Assembly: GCF_910589235.1 (NCBI RefSeq)
Contig: NC_060959.1
Location: 2,853,376 to 2,917,375, forward strand
Direction of reading: 5' to 3'
DNA: 64,000 nucleotides
Origin: Vespa crabro
Taxonomy: Eukaryota > Arthropoda > Insecta > Hymenoptera > Vespidae
Each line of letters starts with the position of its first letter. Within the stretch, counting starts at the first letter, position 1. The translations under genes and the position numbers were made by a program. This document shows positions 45,100-58,423 of this stretch, piece after piece. Under the pieces are notes generated by a model. That model saw nothing but the letters and a program-made list of their open reading frames with translations. It did not search any database and was not told the DNA's origin.

Positions 45100-46440
45100 T
45101 TAAAAAAGCTATTTGGGGTCAACACCCCGCCGCCGCGACACGTGTAGTACTCTTCGACTCGGTCTCTCTCTCCTCTTTCTTCGTCTCTTCTTCTTCCTCG
45201 CAAACGGCAGGCGCCATAACTGCCACCTCCTACTCTAGTATCCCTTCTACGCGACTTGGCTTCCATTGGATCTCCAAGCTCCCTAGATACCACCGTTCGG
45301 GGCCACATCGAGGATTCAGGGATCACGAGTTGATGTCGCGATACTTCCAATTCTTTTCGCTTTTTCAACCTCACTCCTACGTGTTTACGATAAGAAAAAA
45401 GATTTCAAAGAATTAATTATGACCATAATACTCTGTTACATAATTCTATTCAAAATGCCGTATCGTTTATAGGTAATCATACAGATATCTTCTACGTACT
45501 AACGAATTTTCTGCGAAAGGAAACTGTTCGTTACATTCGTCAAGATGGACCTTCTCTTCTCGTTTGGTAGTGAAAAGACTAAAGCAAAGAACATGACTAT
45601 TTTCTTTCACACTAAAGAGTAAGAGAGAGAAAGAGAGCAAAGAACACTCGTGGCAAAGGAAAATGATACAGCCCTGGCAGTGGGCGCATACGACTGCACA
45701 TCGAGTTTCTTAGAGTGCGCGCACGAGCGTCAAGCTAGAATCAGCACGCTAGAGGCTCGCTAGAGCTAAACGAAGGACACGAACGACAACGACGAGAGAG
45801 AAAAAGAGAGAGGGAGAGAGAAAAAGAGAGAGAGAGAAGGAGAAAGAGTCAGAGTCAGAAGAGTCAAATCATCGCGACGGCAGAGCAGCGAGGACGGCGT
45901 TAGTGGCGGTGGCGATGGTGGTGACGCTCCCCTTTACCCGGATTCACGTCGTTTACGTACACGTCTGCACCCCTCCGCCCCGTCTTCCAACGGCAAGCGC
46001 GTCGTCCCCCTCTCGCCGTCTCTACACCCCTTAGCAACCGAGCTCGAGCTACGCTCTCCACTCAGTCGCTTCGTCCTCGCTCACGCTCACTCTCTTTCTC
46101 TCTCTCCCTCTCCCTCCCCTTTTGCCTTCTCTGCGCTTATGTATCTACTGTGTGCTTCATGTATGTCTTTATATGTATGTGTGTCCGACCTCCGAGTCTT
46201 TTCCCCTCCCAACGGCTTTTTTGTCCGTATACGCCTCGTCGTCCATTGCGACGAGCCAGCCTCCAAGCCTTTTTATCAGTCGACCGAAATGATATGCGGG
46301 AATTCATCCGCAGCGGAGAGACCAGAGGCTACCCCTCGTGAAACCCGCTGGACAACGCACTGCACCATCCTCACCTGCGTTTCCCACCTTCCTCGATGCT
46401 ACCTTATTATTTATCCTTCATATATGTATACAATATATCC
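45100..46440. other. GC-rich island
   Basis: CG dinucleotides are frequent from 45100 to 45370 and again from 45690 to 46350, with a GA-rich patch at 45797-45850 and a CT patch at 46090-46115. Such islands in insects often mark promoters or 5' untranslated exons. Open frames on both strands have no recognisable domain. Confidence 0.45.
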
Positions 46441-47495
46441 TTGATGAGTCTGAAATCAAAGAAATGAAATAAAGTGCTTTATTTTCGGAATCATTTAAAT
46501 TTTCGGATAAATTAGAAGAGATATACTCGTTGTCAATTTCCCTTATGTTCTTCTCATGATTCGAAATATATAGTTTCACTATTAGATTATCGATTTTTAA
46601 ATTGTGGGTAATCGAAAATGGAAAAGCTAAAATCGAAATCTTATCTGCGCATTTAAGCACGCGTGTCGGGGTAAACGTGTCAAGGTGCCAGCAGACGTAA
46701 CAACGCGGCGAATCCGTCGCAAGATATAGCAGCGAGGATGGATTAAGACGAAGAAAAAGGAGAAAGCAAGGAGGAATAAGTGGGACGAAGAAACGCACGC
46801 CCGACGACGACAGGCGTACGATTCAAAGGGCCCGTGAATGGAAAGTTCAAGCAGATTCGCGCGTTCCTTATGTCCGAATTATAAAGTTTAAACGGAAGGA
46901 ACAATCAAGCTTCTTTCTCTATCTTTTCCTTTTTCTTTCTATTATATCTATATAATTTTCCATTATCTTCTTTCGTCATTGTTATATTCATCCATTTACG
47001 ATTTTGTTAACAAGAAAATGAAAAAGAATATAATCCGTTCGTCCTGAATTAGTTTAAACGATATAGGATGAATCATATAATCTAATTGATTAGAAATTCC
47101 TTCCTTAATGATTTTCTTTATCTATTTCGAAAGAATTTTTATATTGTAAAACTTAGATAGTAGTAGAACAGATACGAATTATATATTCTGCAAGTTCTTT
47201 AAAATCTATAAAAAGAAAATTTAGATGATTATATCGTATTTTATGGAATATGATAATTATAATACATTTATCGCATTAGGTCCCGTTTTAACAGTTCGTA
47301 ACAATTTATTTTTTGATTACAATTTTATTCGTAATGGAAATAAACTTTATTCTCTGTATCTTACTTCTTCCTCGCTATTTATCTACTTTTCTCGCACTTT
47401 TGTGTCGGTAGACGCAAATGTGGTTGGTAATTGTATACCCTACGTTTTAGTCACACTAAGAAAACGATCTCAAAACGAAAAAAAGTTTCTATTTC

Positions 47496-47560
47496 TCTCT
47501 CTCTCTCTACCTCTCTCTCTCTCTCTCCCTCTCTCTCTTCCCCTCTCTTTCTCTCCCTCG
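47496..47560. repeat. CT-rich microsatellite
   Basis: Interrupted (CT)n with CCCTCT steps. It creates long Ser/Leu frames on the plus strand and Arg/Glu frames on the minus strand. Confidence 0.93.
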
Positions 47561-48479
47561 TTCGTGCGGTAGCAGCGCATCCGCGCAGAGGATATTGCGC
47601 AGCGCGCGTATCATACATACGCACGCGCGTGTCCTACTAGCGGACGCGCCTACTCTCTTATATCTAGTTGCCCTTCTTCCTCGTTTCTCTTTTTTCACTT
47701 CCTTTCCGGGATGAAAATCTTTCTACTTAGACTAGTTAGCAACTTTAATTCGATAGAAATTCGTTTCCAGGAGAATCATTTCTTTTTTTGAATTTGGTAG
47801 CCCACCCTTCTGTTTTCTTGTTACGTGATAATAGATATCAACAGGAAAGTCTAGAAAATGATATCAGTATAAAGTTTACTAATCTAGAGAAAAAAAGAGA
47901 AAGAGAGAGAGAAAAAGAGAAAGAAAGAGAGAGAGTTTTACAATAGACAATAAGGATTACGACCCTTCCAAAAAAACATTTTCAATACTACAATCGTCTA
48001 CTTCCTTTTTGAACGATTACTTTTCGTTCTGAATTTAACAACGCTTTTTTACCTTTTTTTCTCTCTCTTTTTCTCTGTTGACTAATGTTCATAGTCATCC
48101 AACGATAAATGCCTCCGCGATGAAACGGAGCGTAGAGCGAAACGGCTCAAATTTCCTTCGGAACGCGTCCAATGATCGATCGTGAATCGAGCTCGAATAG
48201 AAAACAAATTATTCGATAATACTCGACAATTACAAGTGTCCTCTGAACGATCTTAGAAATAAAGAATCTGCGATAAAGTTAATCGATATGTTTTTGCATG
48301 ACGACAACGTGGTACATAGAAAAACGGACGTGATAAACCATCGAAACCACGTGTTTACTCCTTTTTCCTTAAACATAACCTCGAACGTTAAAAAATAATT
48401 CAAGATGTTTTTTATAAAAAAACATCCTATGTCAAATCGAACGATAGCATGCATTATAAAACAAATCGTAGCATTTATA

Positions 48480-49636
48480 AGACATCGGCCGCGAAAGGGT
48501 AACGATATCGCACTGAAACGGAGCATACGATGACGTAGGCGAGAGAAGAGGAGGAGAAGAGCGCGCGAAAGAGCGGAGAAGTTTGGTTACGAGCGTGAGA
48601 ACAAAGGGGCGAAAATAAGCGCCCCTTTTGGAGGGCGATCGAGGGTGCGAGGGACCGAAGGAAAGGGGCCGACGTGGCGAAGACATATACATAGACTCGG
48701 GAGGAAGAGAACATAGACAAGTCCGTTGAGCGGGACAGTCGAGAGAGATAGTGGAGTGAGAGAGAAAGAGGAGAGACGAGAGCATGACGAGAAGAGAAGG
48801 TGGTGGAAGAGGGGTACGTCGGCGATACGCGTAGTCGCGCGCGCAGGATAGCGCGAAGGCATCGAGGGTGCGGTGGAGAGAGACACGATGAAGGATGGAG
48901 AGCGGATGGAGAGGACGAGGGGATGCAGGGCGGTGGGTAGAGGGGACGTCTCCGTCGCGTCGACGACGAACCGAAGAGGGTGGAGTGGGGTGTAGAGAAA
49001 GAGAGAGAGGTGCGGAGTAAAATTGTTGGATGTTGCTTGACTCTCTTTCTCTTTCTCTCTCTCTCCCTCTCCCTCTTCCTCTCTCTGTTTCTCCGTCCGT
49101 TAGACTTCAGTGATCGGTCAAAAGAGGGCGCTCAAGAGGGAGGCGGGTGTTATCCGAACGGTATGACGATGACAACGAAGACGATAACAGTGACGACGGT
49201 GACAAAGACAACGACGACGATGACAACGGCGAAGACGACGACGACGTTGAAGCAGTGAAGGGTACCAGGAACGGAAAGCACGGCCGTGGCGCTATGCGGG
49301 CGTAGGCGAGGTTCCGTGACGACCGTTCGGTGGCGCAGCAGGAATTCCCCAGCACGGGAGGCGCGTACCGGGTTGGTCGATTAGGTGGTATGTGTGTGGC
49401 TCTCTCCCTCTCTGTCCATCGGTCGGTCCGGTCGGCGGACCGTTCTGTCTGTCTCTTTCTCTAGCACGCTCTTTCTCCTCCCTGGTACTCCCTATCGGTG
49501 GACGCGCGGGCGCGCGCTTGCGCCTGTGTGAGCGTCGTGCGCGTATCTGCCCCGAGTCCGCGCCTCGACTTGCTGACATGGCGTCCTAGCGCTGCACGGG
49601 CCAAGTCGCACGTCCTCGGTGGAGAGGCTCTCAACC

Positions 49637-49675
<39 letters not shown>

Positions 49676-49720
49676 TCGCTGCCGTCGTCGTCGAATCGAG
49701 TGCATCTCGAGGATGCCAAG
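48480..49720 (+). promoter_or_regulatory. GC-rich island ending in a strong splice donor
   Basis: This is among the most GC-rich kilobases of the window, with dense CG and purine-rich minisatellite-like runs (48740-48990), a CT tract (49036-49085), ACG-rich repeats (49165-49250) and a (CGT)12 tract at 49638-49674. A near-consensus donor, CCAAG/GTAAGTCG, lies at 49720/49721. I read it as a promoter plus a 5' untranslated exon transcribed on the plus strand. In-frame ATGs before the donor are followed by stops or run into repeats, so no coding part is claimed. Confidence 0.4.
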
Positions 49721-50199
49721 GTAAGTCGACGTACCTTCATCGTCCGTCGCGTGCATTTCTACGAACCTTCCGATACGACGAGCCGTGTACGCACAACGGA
49801 TTCCTCGAAAAAGAAGCGAAACGCCACCGCGACAGCAACGGAGACGGCGACCAACGTCGGATCGTCGTTCGTTCGGGTGTCATCGGAAATAACATCGGGC
49901 GGTGTCGATATGCTGAAAAATACATCTCGCGCTTTTGACTTGACTATGATCGAGAGGGTCGTTGCCATCAGACGACAGTCCTTTCTAACCGAATCGATAC
50001 TTCGCTCTCTCTGTCTCTCTTTCTTTTTCCTCTATCTTTTGTAGGGGGCGAGACACGATCGGACAACTCCTTGCCGCTTCATCCCTTTTTCGCCCTACTT
50101 TTACCACCTCCCCTTTTCCTCGTTTCGTTTCCTCCATTCCTCTCTTCCTCCCTTTTCTTCCAGTTCTCTCTTTCCCTCTCCTCTCTTCCTCCCGCCATA

Positions 50200-50206
<7 letters not shown>

Positions 50207-50236
<30 letters not shown>
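50207..50236. repeat. (CT)n microsatellite
   Basis: About 15 uninterrupted units. Confidence 0.95.
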
Positions 50237-50238
<2 letters not shown>

Positions 50239-50819
50239 GGCACAGTCAAGCAGGATGCTATTTTCTTACGATTCCGCGAGTCTATCTTCGCTTTGCCAAC
50301 CTCGCTTATGTTCATCGACGTATACGCATGCGCACTCATCGTTTGCGATCGCGTGTGGCACTCAGAAGGGTTAATCTCGAATGGAAAAAAGAGATAGTAT
50401 GAAGGAGATATTAAGGGTATGAAGGATAGAGAAAGACGAAAGGAATTAGAAAAAAAAAGAAAAGGAGTGAGAAAAGGAAAGGGAAAAGAGAGCGTAAACA
50501 TAGGACGGAAAAGAGGTTAGTTTCGTGCTTCTTAGAAAAGGATCATTGAACGAGTCAAGGCAGACGTGAGAGAGCAAGAGAGAGGGAAAGGGTACTACGT
50601 GGCTTATCGAGGCGCATCGACAGCAACGTGCATCGACGTGGATTTTCACTCAGTATCGAGAGAGGGTTGCGTAAATCTTTTCCTCCCCTTTTCTCTTCGT
50701 CCCCTTATCTTTGTTTCTCCCTCCCTCTGTCATCCTTCCTCTTCTCATTTCGTCTTATAACATACACAAAGGAAGAGAGAGAGAGAAAGAGAGGGAACAT
50801 ACATACACTCAGCAGGCAG

Positions 50820-51262
50820 TGAATAGCACGCACGCACGCACGCAATACGTACGGCGTCGTACAGTGTGGCACGATTGGTATATGGTACCGTCCATAGTCG
50901 TCGATACGCCCCAGGGTGTCCAGTAAACCTTGCCTCTTTTCGACTTCGTTCGACTCTTTTCGAGTCGAGCCGCCGAACGGAGCCGAATCACTACGAACTG
51001 TACCGAGTCGTACCGAAGGAAAGTCGAGTCAAATCGTACGAAGTCGGTAGAATTCGAGTTGAGTCGTGTCGTCGTCGTCGTCATCGTCATCGTCCTCCCT
51101 CCCCTTTTTGAGCCCGCTTACCCGTCCGCCGTCCATCCTCCCTCTAGTGTTCATTGAGCCACACACGCTCGCTAGTTATACGAGATTGTGGTTGGGCCTT
51201 GCTTCGTGGGAGAACGTCATTATCGCGCTTCTATCTCTTTCTCCCTCTCTTTTCTTTTTCTT

Positions 51263-51318
<56 letters not shown>

Positions 51319-51745
51319 ACAGTTATTGTGCTACCCTTTTTCCTGATTACGCGTCTTTTCGCAAAGAGAATAAAACATCGTGCCACGCGGTTTCTCTGTA
51401 TCCGTCCATCTTATTTGCTTGTCCTAGCGCGCTCCTCTTATATCCCCTACCACTACCATATCATCGCCACACCGTCCATAACAGGTGAGTCGACTTCGAA
51501 TCTTCTCCGTTGTCGTCGTGCCTTACAAACCACCACGCATATTCCTGCTTATCTGAAAGTTGTGCCCCAAACGTTTGTTATTGTGGTGAAAAAAAGGAAA
51601 GGAGATAAAAGAGTCGAAGTTGTGTGATATGTGCCAATATGAGGATGTCGTCGTTCGTGACGATGACGATGATCAAAGTGTTGTTTGCTTGTGATGGACG
51701 GACAAAAAAGTGAGCCAAAAAGGCAGCCGAGAAAAACAAGGTACG
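50820..51745 (+). promoter_or_regulatory. Second GC-rich block with two splice donors
   Basis: This block has CG-rich DNA with repeated CGAGTCG and GTCGTCGT motifs (50940-51095). Good donors follow at 51484/51485 (AACAG/GTGAGTCG) and 51740/51741 (ACAAG/GTACGT). Together with the donor at 49721, it looks like a series of alternative 5' exons on the plus strand. No coding domain seen. Confidence 0.35.
51268..51315. repeat. (CT)n microsatellite
   Basis: About 24 uninterrupted units, 170 bp before the splice-donor-like site at 51485. Confidence 0.97.
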
Positions 51746-51779
51746 TACTGTGACGTCCGTCCCATTCCTGTGCGTTCAT

Positions 51780-54397
51780 TATCTTTCTCTCTCCCTCTCT
51801 CTCTATTTCTGTCTATATCTCTCTTCTCTCATATTTTGTTTTCGCTTTTGACCATCGGAAATTATGAATTTGGTACAATTAAATGACGGAAGATAGCGCG
51901 TATTTGCAACGTGTAACGATTGCTTACATCTGGGGCGATGAGAAAGAGAGAAAAGTGTTGTATGTGTGTCTATCTGTGCATATGGTGGGGGAGTAGGATG
52001 GAGACCCGAACCCTCGATAGCGTCTGCTATAAAAGTCGCGAGAACGTATATTTTGTCATCGAAGGCGTGGTTCGTCTAGGGAATCTTGACATCGTGTCTA
52101 CGTTATATTTTTTCGACATAATTTTTGTCGTTATTATGAGGATATTCCTGCTAGCTTTTGGTTGACTTCGTTTTCTTTCTTTTCTCCCTCTCCCTCTCCC
52201 CTCCTCCCTCTCTCTCTGCTTCTTTTATTTCAAAACTTTTTTCACTACGTTTGCTGAAATTATCATATGACACTACGTCCATATCAGCCAAATATCTTGC
52301 CTTCGCGTGGATGATGATTCATTTTAAAATAATTAATACAAGAAATTAAAAATTGAGCGAAAAAAAAAGAAAAAAGAAGGAAACGATTTCCAGCGTCAAT
52401 TCTTGAGAACGTCGGTTATCTCTAGGAGGCATTCGCCTTATCTTTTACAGATACGCATATAAGTACGCGACCGCGTGGTGATCAGACATGGCTTCGTGCG
52501 AGTTCTAACCTACCAAAGTACAAAACACACGTCGTAAGAGATTAGATTTGTTCCACTTTTCCATGATTGCATACCATCCGGTGGTATACGCTTTCACATT
52601 ATTTAGAATTTTCTCGTGTATCTTCTATCTCTTGACGGCAAATTAAACGAATCAATTTTTTTTTTTATATATATATACATACTAATATATACATTGGCCT
52701 GTATTCTCCATTACATTGCCTTTTTCATAGAGTTTGAAACAAAGGGAGTGGGATTAGTTTACCTAAGCGTAGCAGAAGTGTTCGTACTGACCACGTGGTC
52801 TGACAAATATCACGTCACACACCTTATTTTCATCTTACGCGAGTTCTCTCCCCCTTCCTCTCTCCTCCCGTCTCTCCCCTCCCATACTCTCTAAACACAC
52901 ATGCTTGATAATCGTACCGTATATACGCCCTTTTTCTCGATGAACGATCTATGTAAATATCTACGCTCTCGATACGCACGTGTATCGTAATGCCTTCGAA
53001 AGTTTCGAATTTATTATGATCGCGATAAGTATTTAAGTTAATAGGCTTCTTTCAAGTATATTCTAACCTATTTGCAAGTATATGTGTGATTACTTAAACG
53101 CAATTAGAAGTGTACTCTTATTATCAAGGTTTCATCTTTTTCTTTTTTCTTTTAATTTTTCTTCAATGGAAATATGTCATTTTTCTTAATTTTAGTAGAC
53201 ACTTAGAGACTAATTGCTGACATCGATTCTTCCACAATAACAATAAAATTGTTAATACTTGTATCGCACCGTTATGCGTTACGTTACATACCTTAGTAGC
53301 GGTACTCGGTAATTCGACAGACAGCGGTGAAACGGTAGTGGCACGGTAATGTGCCTTCTCGGTTTCAAACCCAACGGTACGCAAGTCATTTTTTACCAAA
53401 TTTTTTTTCTTTTTCCAAAGAAGAGAATGTGTGCTCTATATCCAGGAGAGAATACTCTTATTATGCTAGTTGCGTCAATCTCGCATAAACGTGACTTTCA
53501 TAAAGTTCATAAAGCTTTTGATGGAAACTTTTGCGAAATATTTTCTTCCCTTTATGCGTGACAAAAAAAAGAAAACATGTTATTTGAGATATTTCGTCGC
53601 ATCGAATCAAAATTATGGTTAATTTAAATAAATATATTGCGCGTATATATATGTGATCAAACAGAAATACAAATAAAAAAAATTGAAATTTAAGAGGATT
53701 TAAAAAGCAGTTATGCTCGCATCTTTTTTTTACTTTCTTTCTTTTACTTCTTTAATTAAATTATTTCCATGATTCGTCGATTTAATGTTAGTATATTTCC
53801 TGCAATACGTTGGTAGTATATATTATATCGGAACGTTCACATAAAGAAGAATATTAATGTTGCGCATTTTTCTGCAGATTCCCGCTTAAAGGAGAGTAAC
53901 GATTTAATCGCAATGCTCGAGAAAAGGGTTGTAATGCGTTGATTATGATACGGTAACGACGATTTTTACGAAGTACCCACAAGAAATTTCTTCGTTCACC
54001 TTACTAAAAGATAGTATAGTTAGAAATTTAAATCACGATGGATTTCGATTAAAAAAAAAAGTAAAAGTCGATCAATTTAAATTTCCCGTTTTAATAAAGT
54101 CACATGACCGTTCACTTATTACCGCGGGAAATTCGAAAAGAGCGAATCGACTTTTTATGGATCACGTTTCGTAAAAAGTATAGTATGCTCTCAGTGCCGT
54201 ACAACGGAGAGTGACGTTAAAAGTGGTGAGGCTTTTCCTCTGCTTACCATCGCTCTTCATCTATTCTTAAGGTCTCTGATTGTATACATAGATTTACAAT
54301 ATGTTTGACGAATTCCTGTTTATTAGATAATTGCATCATTAGATTCTTTCACGTATTTTACAAAAAATCTTTTCGAAAGTGAAGTTAATGCTAATTT

Positions 54398-54400
<3 letters not shown>
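51780..54400. other. Non-coding, mostly AT-rich DNA
   Basis: CT tracts occur at 51785-51805 and 52180-52215. The less AT-rich patch at 53270-53400 is discussed among the findings. No gene recognised. Confidence 0.4.

Positions 54401-54401
<1 letters not shown>

Positions 54402-54443
<42 letters not shown>
54402..54443. repeat. (AT)n microsatellite
   Basis: About 19 TA units are followed by three ATGAT steps. Confidence 0.95.
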
Positions 54444-54447
<4 letters not shown>

Positions 54448-54688
54448 GATATGATATGATATATGCATATATCGATCAAGGTACATGTGCGTGCTCGAAG
54501 ATAAAACGTGAGAAACATACGCGTTTATGATGATATTAAATGCGCGGCTGTAACGGCGATGATGATGCACACTACATACATCCCCTCCATAAATTCGTTT
54601 TATTGTGCGTGCAAACTTCTATAACTGTGTGTTTATAATAATATATGCGTTTATAACATATATGTATACCTCTCTCTCCTCTCTCCCT

Positions 54689-54694
<6 letters not shown>

Positions 54695-54722
<28 letters not shown>
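54695..54722. repeat. (CT)n microsatellite
   Basis: About 13 CT units, preceded by CTCC and CCCT steps. Confidence 0.93.
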
Positions 54723-54726
<4 letters not shown>

Positions 54727-55828
54727 CTCTCTCTTTCTCTCTCCTTCCGTCGAAGGAATATCGGTCTTCGACTGTGATTTATACGTTTCCTTCGTCAACG
54801 ATATGTTTAGGTATCCGTTTTGCTTGAATATACCGTTAAAGGTACACCAAAATCGTGTTTCTCATTCTTTCGATGATCAGCAGTCTTAATAGCCAATACT
54901 GGACGGATGGGATTCCGTTAGTAGGGATACCGTAAATGATGGTAATTAAAAGCCTAATGTAGGACAAGTCACGACGGCACTTAAAGCATACTTTATTGAT
55001 ATCTTTCGACTATCTCTTTAACAATGTATTTTTACATAGTTTACTATGCCATTACTGTAAAAGAATATTTTCTCTTGCTCTTGAATCACGAATAATATCG
55101 ATCGATTATTATTCCTTAACGTCCAAAGTCTTTCTCGATCCGGCCTACTTGCTTTCCGAGTTTCTTTCTAAATTGAAACACGGTGGTGATCATTCGGAAC
55201 GGAATGGAACGACCTTCGATTAACGTAGCAAAGAGAACGTGTGTCGAACGCCTTCCTTTCGACACTACGCGTTTTACACTATCTTTTGATACCCCTACTG
55301 ATAGAATTTTTGTAAATACGGTTTGCGTGTGTATTCAATATATATATATATATATATATATATAGTGTGTATTATAGGTTATACGAGAAAATATTCAGTT
55401 TCTCAAGGATATGTATACTCTTTCGATTTATCGTTAATTAACCTCTCAAAGAAAATAATAGCAGTAAGAAGAAGAATGCAGGCATGTCGAGAATAGGAGT
55501 AGGAGGAGTGGAACCCTGGTAGAATCAGACACGCGCACACACATAAATCCGCTTTTCTTAATGCTACCAACTATATAAACCGTTTGATTCTTCCTTCGTT
55601 AATAACACACCCGCATTAATACAACATCGAGCGGATGAAGGTTCACACGGAGCATTCGTACTAATACAACCATTGCTGTCTTCCGTGCCATCTAAAAATT
55701 CTTGTCAGGGATATTAAGAAATTAGAAAAGAGAAAGATAGAGGAAGAAAATGATTTACATTCGAATAAGTTCCGCAAACTTTCTGAGAAATGGTTTTTGA
55801 AATATTATGTTCAGGATATAACAGTCTT

Positions 55829-55829
<1 letters not shown>

Positions 55830-55859
<30 letters not shown>

Positions 55860-55902
55860 TTTTCTCTATCTATCTATCTCTATCTATCTATCTATCTATC
55901 TG
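55830..55902. repeat. (CT)n(TATC)n compound microsatellite
   Basis: CT units pass into about eight TATC units. Confidence 0.95.
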
Positions 55903-56449
55903 CGGAGAATTTCATCCAACACTGTCATGTAGGGACATACATATTTACTAAACTCGAATACACATTAAAGCAATAAGGGGATTACTGATAAAATATAACC
56001 ACAATATTACACGACTGGTAGTCGTGTTGACAAGTTGGTGGGGCTAGTGAGTCGAAGAAGTTGTTGCTCGGATCATATATCCTAACAACATTGTATCACT
56101 TTTATTGCAACGGTGGTCGTTGCAAGAAAGGAATACATATACGAGTGCGAGCAAAGTTGTAACGATACCCGAGAGAGCAGAGTGTAATCGAATGAAAAGG
56201 GAAACGTTTTAAAATTCCATTGGATGAGTGATTCGTCGTCGCGTTGTCTATCAAAGATCGTTCATGATTGGTCGGTGAAAATCGGTCGCACTCTCGAACA
56301 TTCGGTGGGGAAAAAAAGCAAGGTTGACGCCTATGCGAACGTGGTATGAGAACGAATGTCGTCGCGTCGCCGGAAGGGTAGTGGTCGTTGCAAGAGGGTG
56401 ACGAGAGGAGATAGGGTTAGGAGAGGTTGGAGGAGATGTAGTTGTGTAT

Positions 56450-56610
56450 TGTAGTAGAGTAGTGTAGTAGATAGTAGAGTAGTAGTAGTGTAGTAGATAG
56501 TAGAGTAGTAGTAGTGTAGTAGATAGTAGAGTAGTAGTGTAGTAGATAGTAGAATAGTAGTAATGTAGTAGTGTAGTAGAGTAGTAAATAGTAGAATAGT
56601 AGTAGTGGCG
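56450..56610. repeat. AGT-rich minisatellite, unit about 30 bp
   Basis: A unit built from GTAGTGTAGTAGATAGTAGA plus a few AGT steps recurs four to five times, with decay toward the right. On the minus strand it creates a long Tyr/Thr/Ser-rich open frame that I reject as a gene. Confidence 0.9.
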
Positions 56611-57180
56611 GTGATGGAGTGGTGCTGCTAGTGTGCGGCTGGTGATAGGTATGGTGGAGGAGAGAAACGAGTTGTCGAGGGTAGAGGGAGAGAGATGGGT
56701 TACAAGCTGACGGAAAGAAAATGGCCGACCTGACCTGTCGATGAGTGCACGCACTCGTGCGTGTCAGCAGTGCGCTCCTCTTCTTAAGTGTTCAGTGCGT
56801 ATGCGCAGAAATGTATTTCCAGAGGGCCGCTAAAAGAGCGCGCACTCAAAGAATATTTCTTTAATAATGAACGTTTTTAAATTTTACGAGATTTTTACAT
56901 CTATATTTTTATATACATTTCATCGAACATACTATTTTTTTCAATAAAACCGTCTTACACTTATCAATATTAATTTTTTCTTGACTATCAGTATCTTATT
57001 TATTTATCTCCATCGTTACAATATAGCAAACGAAACTATCGTAAAAAGGAATATTATTAACGTTCCGTGAGATTAAGACGAATAAACAGTTAAATATCGA
57101 TCCATCGATAAAAGATAGAGCACATAACGCGTTTGTATTCGCGACCAAGATGCAAGTTAAAATTTTTATCTTAAAAAATG

Positions 57181-57184
<4 letters not shown>

Positions 57185-57259
<75 letters not shown>
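57185..57259. repeat. (GA)n microsatellite
   Basis: About 37 uninterrupted GA units, followed by four to five GGAGAC units. Confidence 0.98.
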
Positions 57260-57261
<2 letters not shown>

Positions 57262-57641
57262 CAAGGAGACGGAGACGGAGACGGAGACGGACGACAAAAA
57301 ACGTTTAGCACCTTGTGGACTTGGAAAACGAATCGGAAATGTCGTTCCAGGAGGATTCTAAAATGTGGGACATGCGCGCCTCTTCATGGCCATGTTCTCC
57401 CTTCTCTCCTCCCTTCTCCTCTCTCTCTCTCTCTCTCTCTCTTTCCGCCGTGAAATCTTCCGTTAACTTTGTACCTGGAGCTCCCTGATGGTTAACGGAT
57501 CGGCCCATACCTGTATTTCGCGTCGACTCGTGAGCGGTTACATTCCCTCCTTCTTTTCTCTCCCTTCTTCTTCTCCTTCCCCACCCATTCTTGCTACATC
57601 TCCACCCTCTTATCCTTTCTCGTCCTCAGACTTCGCTTGCT

Positions 57642-57676
<35 letters not shown>

Positions 57677-58361
57677 AGTTTCTCTATCTCTTTTTCTTTA
57701 TCCACAATGACGAACATCCGTCACCTTGTTATTTATTTGACTTTATGCTGTACACACGAGAAACAGATGGACAGCTGCTTCGTTATCGCTTTTACTCGAT
57801 TCGCATTGATTTGCCTTCAAATTATCTGTACATAGGAATGTTTTAAAATTGGCACGACCACGCCCTCGATTCGAGGAACGATATTTCTTTTCCACGTGAT
57901 ATTAAGGATATGGTAAGAATAGCGAGCGCATGTTTCTTTTACCCCGTTTCAAGATATTCTTCAAAGTTGTACCTTCGAGCATTTTTCGAACACGTTTTGC
58001 GTTGTTATAGATTCTAGCATAGATGAAAAATCAATCGGCATACGTCCAACATGATATATTCAATAGTTCTGCGTTTTGCTGTAACAAGCTTTTGCATATC
58101 CTATTAGAGTTGTTATCGAATTTCAAACTCGGTTCCATTTATTCTTTTTTCTTTTTCATTTTATTCCTGGAACACCTTCGTAAAATAACCATGAAATTGA
58201 TTGAAAACTGATTTTTTTCTTTTTTGACTTTTTCACAGAAATTTATCTGAAAAACAATAATTTATCATGTTAATTTTTCGTTTTATAAGGAAGAAAAAAC
58301 CCCCCTTATATTCTTAGAGAATCCAATACTAAGACCAACATAATACTCCTTTGTCTTTCGT

Positions 58362-58370
<9 letters not shown>

Positions 58371-58422
<52 letters not shown>
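58371..58422. repeat. (CA)n microsatellite
   Basis: 26 uninterrupted CA units, the longest CA tract in the window. A shorter (CA)8 lies at 57658. Confidence 0.98.

Positions 58423-58423
<1 letters not shown>

Noticed and set aside
49498..50044. Two long plus-strand frames of 140-146 codons
   Set aside because: They include poly-Ser or poly-Val from the CGT repeat and cross a strong splice donor at 49721; composition changes with each repeat.
51066..51627. Plus-strand frames of 140 and 157 codons
   Set aside because: Built on the (CT)24 tract and crossing a good donor at 51485; no domain seen.
56251..56754. 167-codon minus-strand frame
   Set aside because: Half is Tyr/Ser/Thr-rich sequence from an AGT minisatellite, so the open frame is an effect of the repeat.
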